Source: an uncultured Oscillospiraceae bacterium (GTDB taxonomy: Bacteria > Bacillota > Clostridia > Oscillospirales > Acutalibacteraceae). From it: DNA of 64,000 nt. Within the stretch, counting starts at the first letter, position 1, and every line of letters begins with the position of its first letter. Below the pieces are notes generated by a model. The model saw only the letters and a list, made by a program, of their open reading frames with translations. It ran no database searches and had not been told where the DNA came from. The stretch is taken from NCBI GenBank assembly GCA_902492455.1, contig CABULH010000004.1:179450-243449 (forward strand). Reading direction: 5' to 3'. The translations under genes were made by a program, and so were the position numbers. This document shows, in pieces, positions 1 to 7,700 of the stretch.

Positions 1-1
1 G

Positions 2-868
2 CGCTTTAAATCCTGCGCGCCGGTATGGCAATCCTTCCATGGGATTCCTTACGCAGTTATCAAGGGGGCGGTTTTATCTCAAGTCGCATACGGAGATGCC
101 TCTCTTCGTTCTTCCGGTGATATCGATCTCCTGCTGAACCGCTGCAATTTAGACAAGGTTAAGGCCATTCTGCTGCAGCATGGCTTTGTACAGGGCAGAG
201 TCACCCCCGACGGCGTGGCACCGTTTTCCCGACAAGAACTGATTTTTCAAAACGCCATGAGCCATCAAACAGCGCCCTTTATCAAGGAAACCGGCAATCC
301 TCTATGCCCTTATGTTAACGTAGATATCAATCTGAATCTTTTCTGGGGGGAAAGTCCCCGGAAAGCGGATATGGAATATGTCCTCGCTCAAACGCAGGAA
401 GCCGTCTTGTATGGTGTTTCCTTCAGTCATCTGACACCGCCGATGGAATTCATTTCTCTTTGTATGCATCATTATAAAGATATGAATTCTCTCTACCTCT
501 TATCAGAACACGGTCTGCGGCTGGACCAGTTCTGCGATATTCTGTATTACTTGAAAAATACTCCGCCGGACTTATCACAACTGCTGGAAGCTTGTAAGCA
601 TTTAGAAGTGACCGATTATCTGTACTATTGCGTTTACTACACCAACCAGGTTTGCCCTCACCCGGTTTTAAACGATTATCTTCTGGCTTTAGATGCCGTC
701 AAAAAACAGGACCTCACGCCTTATTACGGTCTTACCGATGCAGAACGCAGAGAGTGGAAAACGCCTTTCCTGCAGCGGTTGTTTGATCCGGATTTCGCGA
801 AACATTTTTATCAGAATTTATCGGAAGCGGATCGGCAAAAAGTTACCTTCAACCGAGCGCATATGTAG
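2..868 (+). CDS. Nucleotidyltransferase family protein (5' end outside window)
   Basis: The reading frame is open from base 2 to a stop at 868, so the start lies upstream of the window. The visible 288 residues contain a KGA segment followed by LRSSGDIDLLL. This matches the K-G-x and G-D-I-D-(L/F)-L nucleotidyltransferase-fold core of the PF14907-type family, whose acidic pair would bind metal. A helical tail with LDQFCDILYYL follows. A later in-frame GTG at 215 would remove the core motif, so it is not the start. Members of this family are often encoded in lasso-peptide and other RiPP gene clusters, but their substrate is poorly known. The next gene is on the same strand 47 bp downstream, suggesting an operon. 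Confidence 0.7.
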   Translation, partial: RFKSCAPVWQSFHGIPYAVIKGAVLSQVAYGDASLRSSGDIDLLLNRCNLDKVKAILLQHGFVQGRVTPDGVAPFSRQELIFQNAMSHQTAPFIKETGNPLCPYVNVDINLNLFWGESPRKADMEYVLAQTQEAVLYGVSFSHLTPPMEFISLCMHHYKDMNSLYLLSEHGLRLDQFCDILYYLKNTPPDLSQLLEACKHLEVTDYLYYCVYYTNQVCPHPVLNDYLLALDAVKKQDLTPYYGLTDAERREWKTPFLQRLFDPDFAKHFYQNLSEADRQKVTFNRAHM

Positions 869-915
869 CCGCACTGAAAATTATTGCCACTTCATGCAGA
901 AGAGGAGGATTTGGC

Positions 916-3414
916 ATGGATTCCTACACGCCTTATATATATAAGGGGAAGAAGATCTTAATCCAGCGATATCTTGTCCTGGAAGAAGCCCTCTCTGATC
1001 GAGAGAAATACGATATCTTCCGCATGGAAATGGATCCGGTGATATCCGATATCATTCACACACCTATTTCTACGGACAGCTATCCGATGTTCGACGATTT
1101 AACTTATGAAGGTTTTAGTACCCTCAAAAAATTCGATGAGCATAAGGTTTATCTCTATACGCAGATCGTCAGCAAAAGCAAAGCTAAAGTCTTTGTCAAC
1201 GCTATGTGCTGTACATCAAAGCTTTGGCTAAATGAAAAATGCCTTTGCATTCATTCAGAAAACGCGCCAACCAGCTATTGGATCAGCACAGAACTGGAAA
1301 AAGGCGTTAATCACCTTGTGCTGGAGATGTTTGCCATTTGTGAGGATAAACGTTTTTCCATACAGATTACAAACTATCAGTTTGAGATGTCTACGGAATT
1401 TTCCGCCATTTCCAATATTCCGGGTGTGATGATTGATCCATTCATAGTGGTTCACGACCCTTTTTATATGCCCGTTGGAGATACCTTTCGATTTATGTAC
1501 ATGAAAAACGGAGGTCAATTACAAAGCGAATACCGTATCGATATCCACGACAGCACACTGGGCCTGGTAAAATCACTGCCTGCCAGGTTGAATGAACCGG
1601 TGACAATCGACGCCAGTGAGCTGCGGCAGCTTCATGAAGAAACCCTGCGCCACGAATGGTTCGCCTGTTACTTTAAGAACAAGGATGGAACAGAAGTCAC
1701 TCATAGCTTCACCATCGTCGTAACCCATTATCTCCCTAAAGCGGAAGAAATAATCGGTGAGCTAAGCGAGGTGATTGCGGAGCAAGCATCTGAGGTATAC
1801 AACTATTGCCAGGCCAAGATAAATCGCCAGCGAGAATACGGACTCATGGATATGATTAAATATTGGTTTTCCTGGAACTGCCGTGACGCTTTGATCTGGA
1901 TAAAAAATAATACGTTTCCCTTTGACATATATCGAACACGCGGGGCTTGGGAATGGTTTGTTCCCTCATCCCTGGATGACAGCATCGTCAGAATCGGCGT
2001 TCGCATCCCTCCAAATTACGACGAAAACAAGATTTATCCCGCATTTATCGCCCTATCCACCGGCAACGAGGGATGGTATAGCTGGCTGGTGGATCAGGTC
2101 CAGCTGTCCGAACCGTGTTTGAGCTTTGATGTATCTGGGAGAGGCTTTACCGGAGGCAGCTATACAGGAGAAGCCAGTACGCTGGAAATCCTGGACTGGA
2201 TCCGAAAAAACTTCCGTATTGATGAAGAACGGCTGTATATTGTCGGAGGATCCAACGGCGGATATGCTACCTATGCCTTTGCCCAAAACCACCCGCATAT
2301 CCCTGCCGCAATCTATCCATGTGCCAGCACCCCTTTTTGGGATACCGTCACGAATATCTCCAATATTCCAACCTACCAACTGGTCTCCCCGGAGGACTAT
2401 GTCTATAAAGGCCACGTAAATGCTGTAAAGCAACGTATCGGTTCATTTGGAAACTACAATCAATTTGATTTTTCCGGGATGCTTCACTCTCACCTATGCG
2501 AATATTTCCGACATCCTAAAATATTGGAAGAGATGCTGAAGCACAGAAGGAACCGATATCCCAAACAGATTCTATTTAAAACGTACCGGAATCGCCATTC
2601 TGAAAGTTTTTGGATTAAGCTCCACGGCATTGCCCCCGGCAAGAAATCTGCCCAACTGAAGGCCGAGATGCTCAACGACAGGGAAATCCGTGTTTCCATC
2701 CACAATGCCGTCGGCTTTACTCTTACGATACCGCCCCAAATGAGCATGGATTATTTTACCGTTTCAATTAACGGGCAAACTTTTGCTTTGGATCATCCCG
2801 CAAAAACAAATATTACCTTTGTCAAAAAGCGGAAATGGCAGATGTCCGACAGCATCCCTACAGTGGATTTTCGAAAAGGCACCGGTATTCTAGATGTGTA
2901 TTTAAAAAGTCTGCGGCTAATTATTCCTACTAACGCCACCAAAGCATTACAGAATGTCGCGGATCATTTTGCTCATCCTTACACCAATGGTTTCGATCCC
3001 CAGATATACGTCTATTATCCCGTTTACACAGCGAACCAGGTACCTGCGCATATCTTCGGCCATAACTTGATCCTGTTTGATCAAATGTACCAAAATCCCT
3101 ATGTGGACCGGCTGAAAGGCTACTTTCCCATCCAATACAATGATGAGGGGTTTGTCTACCAAGGCAACCATTACATTGGCGATTACAGTATTATGCAGGT
3201 AATTCCAAATCCATATGACAATCGGCTTTCTATCTTAATCGTTTCCTACAACAGTGAAGATAGCCTAAGAAAAAATGTTTTTCTGCGCAAAGTTATTCTG
3301 CCATTTTATTTGAACGGTCTCCATCCATACTTAAACAACGAAATTCTGATTTTTTTCCAGGATAAGTTTTATGCGGCCTATGAAAAGGAGTCCCCACTGG
3401 AACTAATCGAATAA
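916..3414 (+). CDS. Multidomain prolyl-oligopeptidase-like serine hydrolase (S9 type)
   Basis: An 832-residue protein starting at an ATG preceded by AGAGGAGGA. Residues about 1-180 look like a beta-sandwich of the galactose-binding type (KVFVNA ... LWLNEK ... GVNHLVLEM). Residues about 340-560 are an alpha/beta hydrolase with the nucleophile elbow GGSNGG near residue 447, preceded by the LSFDVSGRGFTGGSY strand-loop typical of S9 enzymes. The C-terminal about 270 residues form the beta-rich tail found in some S9-like hydrolases (NLILFDQM, IPNPYDNRL). No signal peptide is visible, so it is probably cytoplasmic. Peptidase or esterase activity is inferred from fold only; pairing with the nucleotidyltransferase upstream suggests a role in peptide maturation or resistance. 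Confidence 0.7.
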   Translation: MDSYTPYIYKGKKILIQRYLVLEEALSDREKYDIFRMEMDPVISDIIHTPISTDSYPMFDDLTYEGFSTLKKFDEHKVYLYTQIVSKSKAKVFVNAMCCTSKLWLNEKCLCIHSENAPTSYWISTELEKGVNHLVLEMFAICEDKRFSIQITNYQFEMSTEFSAISNIPGVMIDPFIVVHDPFYMPVGDTFRFMYMKNGGQLQSEYRIDIHDSTLGLVKSLPARLNEPVTIDASELRQLHEETLRHEWFACYFKNKDGTEVTHSFTIVVTHYLPKAEEIIGELSEVIAEQASEVYNYCQAKINRQREYGLMDMIKYWFSWNCRDALIWIKNNTFPFDIYRTRGAWEWFVPSSLDDSIVRIGVRIPPNYDENKIYPAFIALSTGNEGWYSWLVDQVQLSEPCLSFDVSGRGFTGGSYTGEASTLEILDWIRKNFRIDEERLYIVGGSNGGYATYAFAQNHPHIPAAIYPCASTPFWDTVTNISNIPTYQLVSPEDYVYKGHVNAVKQRIGSFGNYNQFDFSGMLHSHLCEYFRHPKILEEMLKHRRNRYPKQILFKTYRNRHSESFWIKLHGIAPGKKSAQLKAEMLNDREIRVSIHNAVGFTLTIPPQMSMDYFTVSINGQTFALDHPAKTNITFVKKRKWQMSDSIPTVDFRKGTGILDVYLKSLRLIIPTNATKALQNVADHFAHPYTNGFDPQIYVYYPVYTANQVPAHIFGHNLILFDQMYQNPYVDRLKGYFPIQYNDEGFVYQGNHYIGDYSIMQVIPNPYDNRLSILIVSYNSEDSLRKNVFLRKVILPFYLNGLHPYLNNEILIFFQDKFYAAYEKESPLELIE

Positions 3415-3439
3415 ACAGACAGAAAATGCTACTGCCGCA

Positions 3440-3480
3440 AACGAAAGGGCAAGCCGTCTTTTGACGCTTGCCCTTTCGTT
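3440..3480 (+). terminator. Hairpin terminator after the S9-type hydrolase gene
   Basis: A perfect 15-bp stem (3440-3454 with 3466-3480) and 11-base loop lie 26 bp after the stop codon. The following bases are only moderately T-rich (attgccttattt). Confidence 0.6.
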
Positions 3481-3507
3481 ATTGCCTTATTTATCTTTCG
3501 AGATGTT

Positions 3508-3541
3508 AAAAAGAACTCCCGATACCAGAAGGTATCGGGAG
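3508..3541 (-). terminator. Intrinsic terminator of the small RNA
   Basis: A perfect 11-bp stem (3516-3526 with 3531-3541) with a 4-base loop is followed on the minus strand by a U-rich tract (TTCTTTTT). Confidence 0.85.
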
Positions 3542-3750
3542 ATTTGTTGGTAAGCTATAGCCACATCTTCGGCTAAGCTGAACCTATGAGCAGCAACACT
3601 CCATTATCAATTACATAAAGCATTTATTCCAATATATCATGCGGGCTACGTTTGCCCCGTAAATTGAAACTTGTGCGCCCAGAAGGAATCGCCAAACCGC
3701 GTCTGGTCAACCACGGCTGTGTCGTGCCCATTACCACATTTTCATGCGGT
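3508..3750 (-). ncRNA. Unidentified structured small RNA, about 240 nt
   Basis: No coding sequence fits this stretch, yet it has a perfect-consensus promoter upstream and a strong intrinsic terminator at its end. The predicted transcript folds well by eye. A 5' hairpin CCGCAT-GAAA-ATGTGG is followed by a long-range pairing of GGGCACG with CGTAGCCC, and then by the hairpin AGCTTAGCC/GGCTATAGCT just before the terminator. It lacks the signatures I know for tmRNA, RNase P RNA and SRP RNA, and its 5' and 3' ends do not form the long closing duplex of 6S RNA. Size and host would fit families such as the clostridial raiA motif, but I cannot confirm this. Confidence 0.6.
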
Positions 3751-3757
3751 ATAATAA

Positions 3758-3786
3758 AGTATACACGATATCACCGAATTTGTCAA
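3758..3786 (-). promoter_or_regulatory. Consensus promoter of the small RNA
   Basis: On the minus strand TTGACA (3781-3786) is separated by exactly 17 bp from TATACT (3758-3763). This predicts a start near 3750. It faces away from cdaR, so it cannot serve that gene. Confidence 0.85.
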
Positions 3787-3800
3787 TAACTTTTTAACAT

Positions 3801-5108
3801 TTACTGCACTGTGATATACAACTCATATCCAGCGGCATCCTCACCGTAATAGGTCCACACGTCGTTTCGTCCCCTCACGGTCACGCGCGCTTCATAACGG
3901 CTGGCACCCGACGCCGTGTTTCCCTTCATGTCCAGCGTCACGCGCAGATCTGATTCCTTGATGGAAGACAGAACCCTCTCCGGCCCGCAGATTTGTATCC
4001 CGGTCAGAAGCGGCTGGGGAACACGGATTTCCTTTCCTTCCGGCTGATTGAGAATCTCCAAGTTACTCTCTGAAAGCGTCAGATCAAAGGTTCTGGTAGC
4101 GAATCCGTCCATATCGAAGTCCACCGTCACCGCCGTGCTTCCGTCAATTACTTTGACAGCAGAAGGTACATTCAAGGAAATCGTTCTGTCCGCGTTAGCC
4201 GGCGTCAGATGATCAAAGTCAAAAACACCCAAATTCTGTATACTGTCGGCGAACTGCTGAATGGTATCCGGCGGCCCCCACAACTCCACAAAAGCGGGCG
4301 TTACAGTTAGAAATCCCGTACGATTCGCATAAGCGGCCGGAACATGCTCCAAGCTGTATTGAAAGTCCACCCGCCGATACTCCAATACCGGCACCGTCAC
4401 CGTTACAGTGGAATTGCTGATCTCGCACTGCTCCAAATCAAGCTCATTGCCTGTCTGATCCAACGCTATCAAAGGTGCTTCGTACACCTGTGTGTCAGCG
4501 ATGGCTCCCGTATGGGAGACCCTTGCGACAATAGAGACAATTTGATCCACCACCGCTTTAGGGCCGGCCACTGTGACGATTCCGCCAGCCAGAGAAGCGT
4601 CCAGCTGAGGATCGCCCAAACGGTAACGGCCTTCATCCGTCACAGTGATACCGCTGATATCCGTCTGCACCGCGAATTCTTTTGCACCCTCCCAGAAATC
4701 GCATTGCAGACCGATGGTACCGGATGATAGAGATTCAATGGTGAAATTTTTATTGCCCACTTTGGCGGCTTCTATCTGCAGCTGATAATATCCGGCTGTA
4801 TAAATGGAGCTGGTATTGATGCGAAGCTCGATATCCTCTTCCCGAATGCTGCTGACTTGGAAATAGGGACCTGTAACCGTCACCTTCACGGTTTCCAAAG
4901 ATTGCGTGATGATCCGCAGATCCTTTTCTTTGGCGATGGGATTGGTTAAACTGACGTTTACGGGAATTTCTACTACCTTATCCCCCTCAAAAGCGGCGTT
5001 GTCCAGCACCACTGCCCAAAGTATAATGGCGATGATCAGGGATACGACGATCATTACCTTATCATTGCGAAGCCATTTATCCAGCGAAAACTTCCATTTC
5101 AGCTTCAT
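3801..5108 (-). CDS. cdaR: CdaR/YbbR-domain regulator of diadenylate cyclase
   Basis: A 435-residue protein with one N-terminal membrane segment (VMIVVSLIIAIILWAVVL, residues about 16-33) and a long extracytoplasmic part. That part is made of repeated YbbR-type beta domains, each with a conserved (V/I)-P-V-x-(V/L) start, as in EIPVNVSL. In Firmicutes CdaR binds the membrane cyclase CdaA and modulates c-di-AMP synthesis. The ATG at 5108 overlaps the cdaA stop by 4 bp (ATGA), which supports translational coupling and fixes the start. A longer upstream frame would run far into cdaA and is rejected. Confidence 0.9.
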   Translation of the reverse strand: MKLKWKFSLDKWLRNDKVMIVVSLIIAIILWAVVLDNAAFEGDKVVEIPVNVSLTNPIAKEKDLRIITQSLETVKVTVTGPYFQVSSIREEDIELRINTSSIYTAGYYQLQIEAAKVGNKNFTIESLSSGTIGLQCDFWEGAKEFAVQTDISGITVTDEGRYRLGDPQLDASLAGGIVTVAGPKAVVDQIVSIVARVSHTGAIADTQVYEAPLIALDQTGNELDLEQCEISNSTVTVTVPVLEYRRVDFQYSLEHVPAAYANRTGFLTVTPAFVELWGPPDTIQQFADSIQNLGVFDFDHLTPANADRTISLNVPSAVKVIDGSTAVTVDFDMDGFATRTFDLTLSESNLEILNQPEGKEIRVPQPLLTGIQICGPERVLSSIKESDLRVTLDMKGNTASGASRYEARVTVRGRNDVWTYYGEDAAGYELYITVQ

Positions 5109-6010
5109 TTCTTTTTCCACCTCCGAAGGAACCCGCCCAGGGACTTGGATTCCCCATCGGCATTCTGATGCGACCGATCCCACAAAATTCCATTCTCCAG
5201 CGCTACCCGGAGTGCTTCGGAGCTGAAGTTGCGTTTGAGATTTCCAGCCACGGCCATGGAAATCGTGCCAGTCTCTTCGGAAACAATCACGACCAAAGCG
5301 TCGGAGTTCTCACTCATACCCACCGCCGCCCGGTGCCGGGTGCCCAGTTCACTGCTGATCTGCAGGTTATCCGTCAACGGCAAAATACAGCCGGCGGCAT
5401 ACACCCGTCCGTCCCGCATAATCATGGCCCCGTCATGCAGCGGCGCCTTGTTGAAGAAAACATTGCCGATCAACTCCACTGTAGGATCGGCGTCCACCAC
5501 AGTACCGGTATTGATGATCTCCCCCAGCTTGGTATTGCGCTCGAAGACGATCAACGCTCCCATTTTCTGGCGCTGGAGCGTTTCCACCGCGCCGCAGACA
5601 GCGGAAATCGCCCGCTGCCAGCGTTTGATATTCTGTTCGTTCTCCTCATCACTGCCCTTGAAAATGCCGCTGAGTCCTCCGCCTATCCGAGAATGACCGG
5701 CTTTTTCCAGCGCCCGGCGGATCTCCGGCTGGAAAATCACCACCAATACCAGCAAAGCGTTGTCAAACACCGTTTGCAGCAAGAAAAACAAGGTGCGCAT
5801 GTTCAGCAGATTAGGCGATGACAGGAAATAGAGAACCGCCAGGATCACAATCCCTTTGATCAGCTGTTCTGCACGGGAATCACGAACCAATTTGATGAGA
5901 CTGTATACAACAGAGGCGACGATCAGGATATCCAGCGTATCTGTCAAAAAATTAAATTGCTTAACAAAAGACACGATATAGTCCCAAATATTGCCAAAGA
6001 ATTCCGCCAT
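5105..6010 (-). CDS. cdaA: Diadenylate cyclase CdaA (DisA_N domain)
   Basis: A 301-residue membrane enzyme that makes cyclic di-AMP from two ATP. The N-terminus has about three hydrophobic segments (LDILIVASVVYSLI; GIVILAVLYFLSS; TLFFLLQTVFDNALLVLVVIF). The catalytic DisA_N domain follows, with the DGA (APLHDGAMI) and RHR (LGTRHRAAVG) motifs intact. The start at 6010 is preceded by GGGAAGGGAAG at good spacing. The gene is translationally coupled to cdaR. A roughly 200-nt structured, apparently non-coding leader precedes it. The linked cell-wall genes upstream fit the role of c-di-AMP in osmotic and envelope homeostasis. Confidence 0.95.
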   Translation of the reverse strand: MAEFFGNIWDYIVSFVKQFNFLTDTLDILIVASVVYSLIKLVRDSRAEQLIKGIVILAVLYFLSSPNLLNMRTLFFLLQTVFDNALLVLVVIFQPEIRRALEKAGHSRIGGGLSGIFKGSDEENEQNIKRWQRAISAVCGAVETLQRQKMGALIVFERNTKLGEIINTGTVVDADPTVELIGNVFFNKAPLHDGAMIMRDGRVYAAGCILPLTDNLQISSELGTRHRAAVGMSENSDALVVIVSEETGTISMAVAGNLKRNFSSEALRVALENGILWDRSHQNADGESKSLGGFLRRWKKK

Positions 6011-6222
6011 GTTATTTCTTCCCTTCCCGAGGCCGATGATCGGGGATATCCATACCACAAAAGTTTCGCGTTTGCCGCTGCGCAAGAGCGAAGACACAGC
6101 CAGTAAAAATGCTGGTTTTGAGTGTCAGCTCAAAATGTGCGCCGCCAAGGGTTAATGCGAAGCATTTACTCCAGATGGCCGCACAAAGGATTCTTTCAGC
6201 GAAAACGCAAAGCCTTTTCTCC
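6011..6222 (-). promoter_or_regulatory. Structured 5' leader of cdaA
   Basis: This about 210-nt region between the putative promoter and cdaA contains several hairpins. One is TTTTGAG/CTCAAAA (6116-6135) with a 6-base loop. A second is a stem TGTGCG..CGCACA (6136-6141 with 6180-6185) extended by GCCA/TGGC and enclosing AATGC/GCATT. A third is CCAG/CTGG near 6100-6114. It does not show the conserved core I know for the ydaO c-di-AMP riboswitch. A 70-codon frame here has no protein-like features. A cis-regulatory RNA is inferred, not proven. Confidence 0.35.
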
Positions 6223-6250
6223 ATTTTACCATAACGGATGATTATTGCAA
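6223..6250 (-). promoter_or_regulatory. Putative cdaA promoter
   Basis: Minus-strand TTGCAA (6245-6250), 16-bp spacer and TAAAAT (6223-6228). Confidence 0.4.
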
Positions 6251-6300
6251 CGTTTTTCGCTTACTTTGTTTATAGAAAAGTTATTTTACCATGACGATCA

Positions 6301-7677
6301 TCAGCGAACTTCTTTGGCCGCCTGCAGGACACTGTTGGCGATTATACGGGCAGTTTTGCCACCCGCTCCAGCATTTTCAGCGATAACCACAAAGGCGTAG
6401 GGATACGCCTCGTCCTGAACAAATCCCACGATCCAGGAATGGGGTGTCACCCCTTCCCCCACTTCGGCAGTTCCGGTCTTAGCACATACATTCAAACCTG
6501 GGAAATGATTATCCCCATAGTTGCTGGAAACATTGTAACGCATCATTTCGGCCAAGGTATCCGCCGCTTCCTTTGTCATCATCCGGGAACCGTTTTTCTT
6601 CAGCCGCACCTGCATAGGCAGCCCCATAGGGGATGTGATGCTCTCGATCATGTACGGTTTGACCGGTACCCCGCCGTTGGCAATGGCGCCGATCATCGTC
6701 AGATACTGCAGCGGATTCGCCAGGGTAGTGTACTGTCCCATCCCCGCCCAGGCAAGATCAATTTTCCGGATGTTCCGCAGATCTAGGGTGCTTTTTTTAG
6801 CCGGAATGCCATCCAGATCAAAAGATTGGTTGAAGCCCATTTTTTTCGCGGTTTTCGTTAAGGTATCCGCGCCGAGATCCACCGCCAGCTGGGAAAAATA
6901 AGCGTTGCAGGATTGGGCCAGAGCATCCCGAAAGGTCAGCGTGCCATGATTGCTCATGCAGCTGACCCATTCACCCTCGATCTCCACACCGCGATGACAT
7001 GTATACGTGCGGCTGTCAATGTCTTCCATAGTCTGCAAAGCCGCGGCCGCCGTCACCAGCTTGAAGGTGGAACCCGGCGTATAAGAAGAGGAGAGAAAAC
7101 GATTGACATACACACCGGTATATTTACCTCTGTCATCGCCCTCAATATCCGGCTTCTGATTGACATCAAAGGTAGGGGTGCTTACCATGCAAAGCATCTC
7201 ACCGGTTTTATAGTTGTAAACTCCCACGGTACCGCTGTATTTACCCAGCGCCTTCAAAGCAGCCGCACATAAATCGGCATCCAAGGTCAAGGCAATGTCA
7301 TTGCCCTTGCCGTTGGGCTGAAATACACCGTTCACTAGATTATAGCCCACCAACTTTTTCCAGTAACTGCTGTGCAGGCCGGTAACAATATAGCCGTCCA
7401 AATCTCCTACTGCATGAAGGGTTGCTTTACGAACAGCGGCGTCTTCGCTGTAAACTCGCTGACCATTCACTGTCTGCGCCAGCACGCTGCCGTTCCGGTC
7501 ATATATCCCGCCGGCACCGCTAAGATCGGCATTGTTATTAAAAATATGGCGGTTGGCAGGATAGGCCGTCCAGGAGGCGGCATTTCCCACATAGACTACG
7601 GAAAAAATGAATATACCAATGACAAAAAGCACTGCGAAAATCAGCAGCAACACTGTTCGGCGCGCCATTTGCTTCAC
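6301..7677 (-). CDS. Class B penicillin-binding protein (transpeptidase, PbpA/FtsI type)
   Basis: A 458-residue peptidoglycan transpeptidase anchored by one N-terminal membrane segment (residues about 8-30). All three penicilloyl-serine motifs are present: STFK with the acylated serine at about 203, SCN at about 256-258 and KTG at about 400-402. It is short for the class, like mycobacterial PbpA, because the dimerisation region is small. The GTG start at 7677 has AAAGGGGG eight bases upstream; the ATG three codons later is too far from it. It lies 23 bp downstream of the FHA-FtsW/RodA gene. This is the usual glycosyltransferase/transpeptidase pairing for septal or side-wall synthesis. Confidence 0.92.
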   Translation of the reverse strand: MKQMARRTVLLLIFAVLFVIGIFIFSVVYVGNAASWTAYPANRHIFNNNADLSGAGGIYDRNGSVLAQTVNGQRVYSEDAAVRKATLHAVGDLDGYIVTGLHSSYWKKLVGYNLVNGVFQPNGKGNDIALTLDADLCAAALKALGKYSGTVGVYNYKTGEMLCMVSTPTFDVNQKPDIEGDDRGKYTGVYVNRFLSSSYTPGSTFKLVTAAAALQTMEDIDSRTYTCHRGVEIEGEWVSCMSNHGTLTFRDALAQSCNAYFSQLAVDLGADTLTKTAKKMGFNQSFDLDGIPAKKSTLDLRNIRKIDLAWAGMGQYTTLANPLQYLTMIGAIANGGVPVKPYMIESITSPMGLPMQVRLKKNGSRMMTKEAADTLAEMMRYNVSSNYGDNHFPGLNVCAKTGTAEVGEGVTPHSWIVGFVQDEAYPYAFVVIAENAGAGGKTARIIANSVLQAAKEVR

Positions 7678-7700
7678 AGCCGATTCCCCCTTTCTCCGGC

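Noticed and set aside
3508..3750. Small RNA considered as tmRNA, RNase P RNA, SRP RNA or 6S RNA
   Set aside because: No tRNA-like ends, no conserved RNase P or SRP core sequence, and no long end-to-end duplex with a central bubble.
6012..6224. 70-codon minus-strand reading frame before cdaA
   Set aside because: It has no ribosome binding site or protein-like pattern and is better explained as a structured leader of cdaA.
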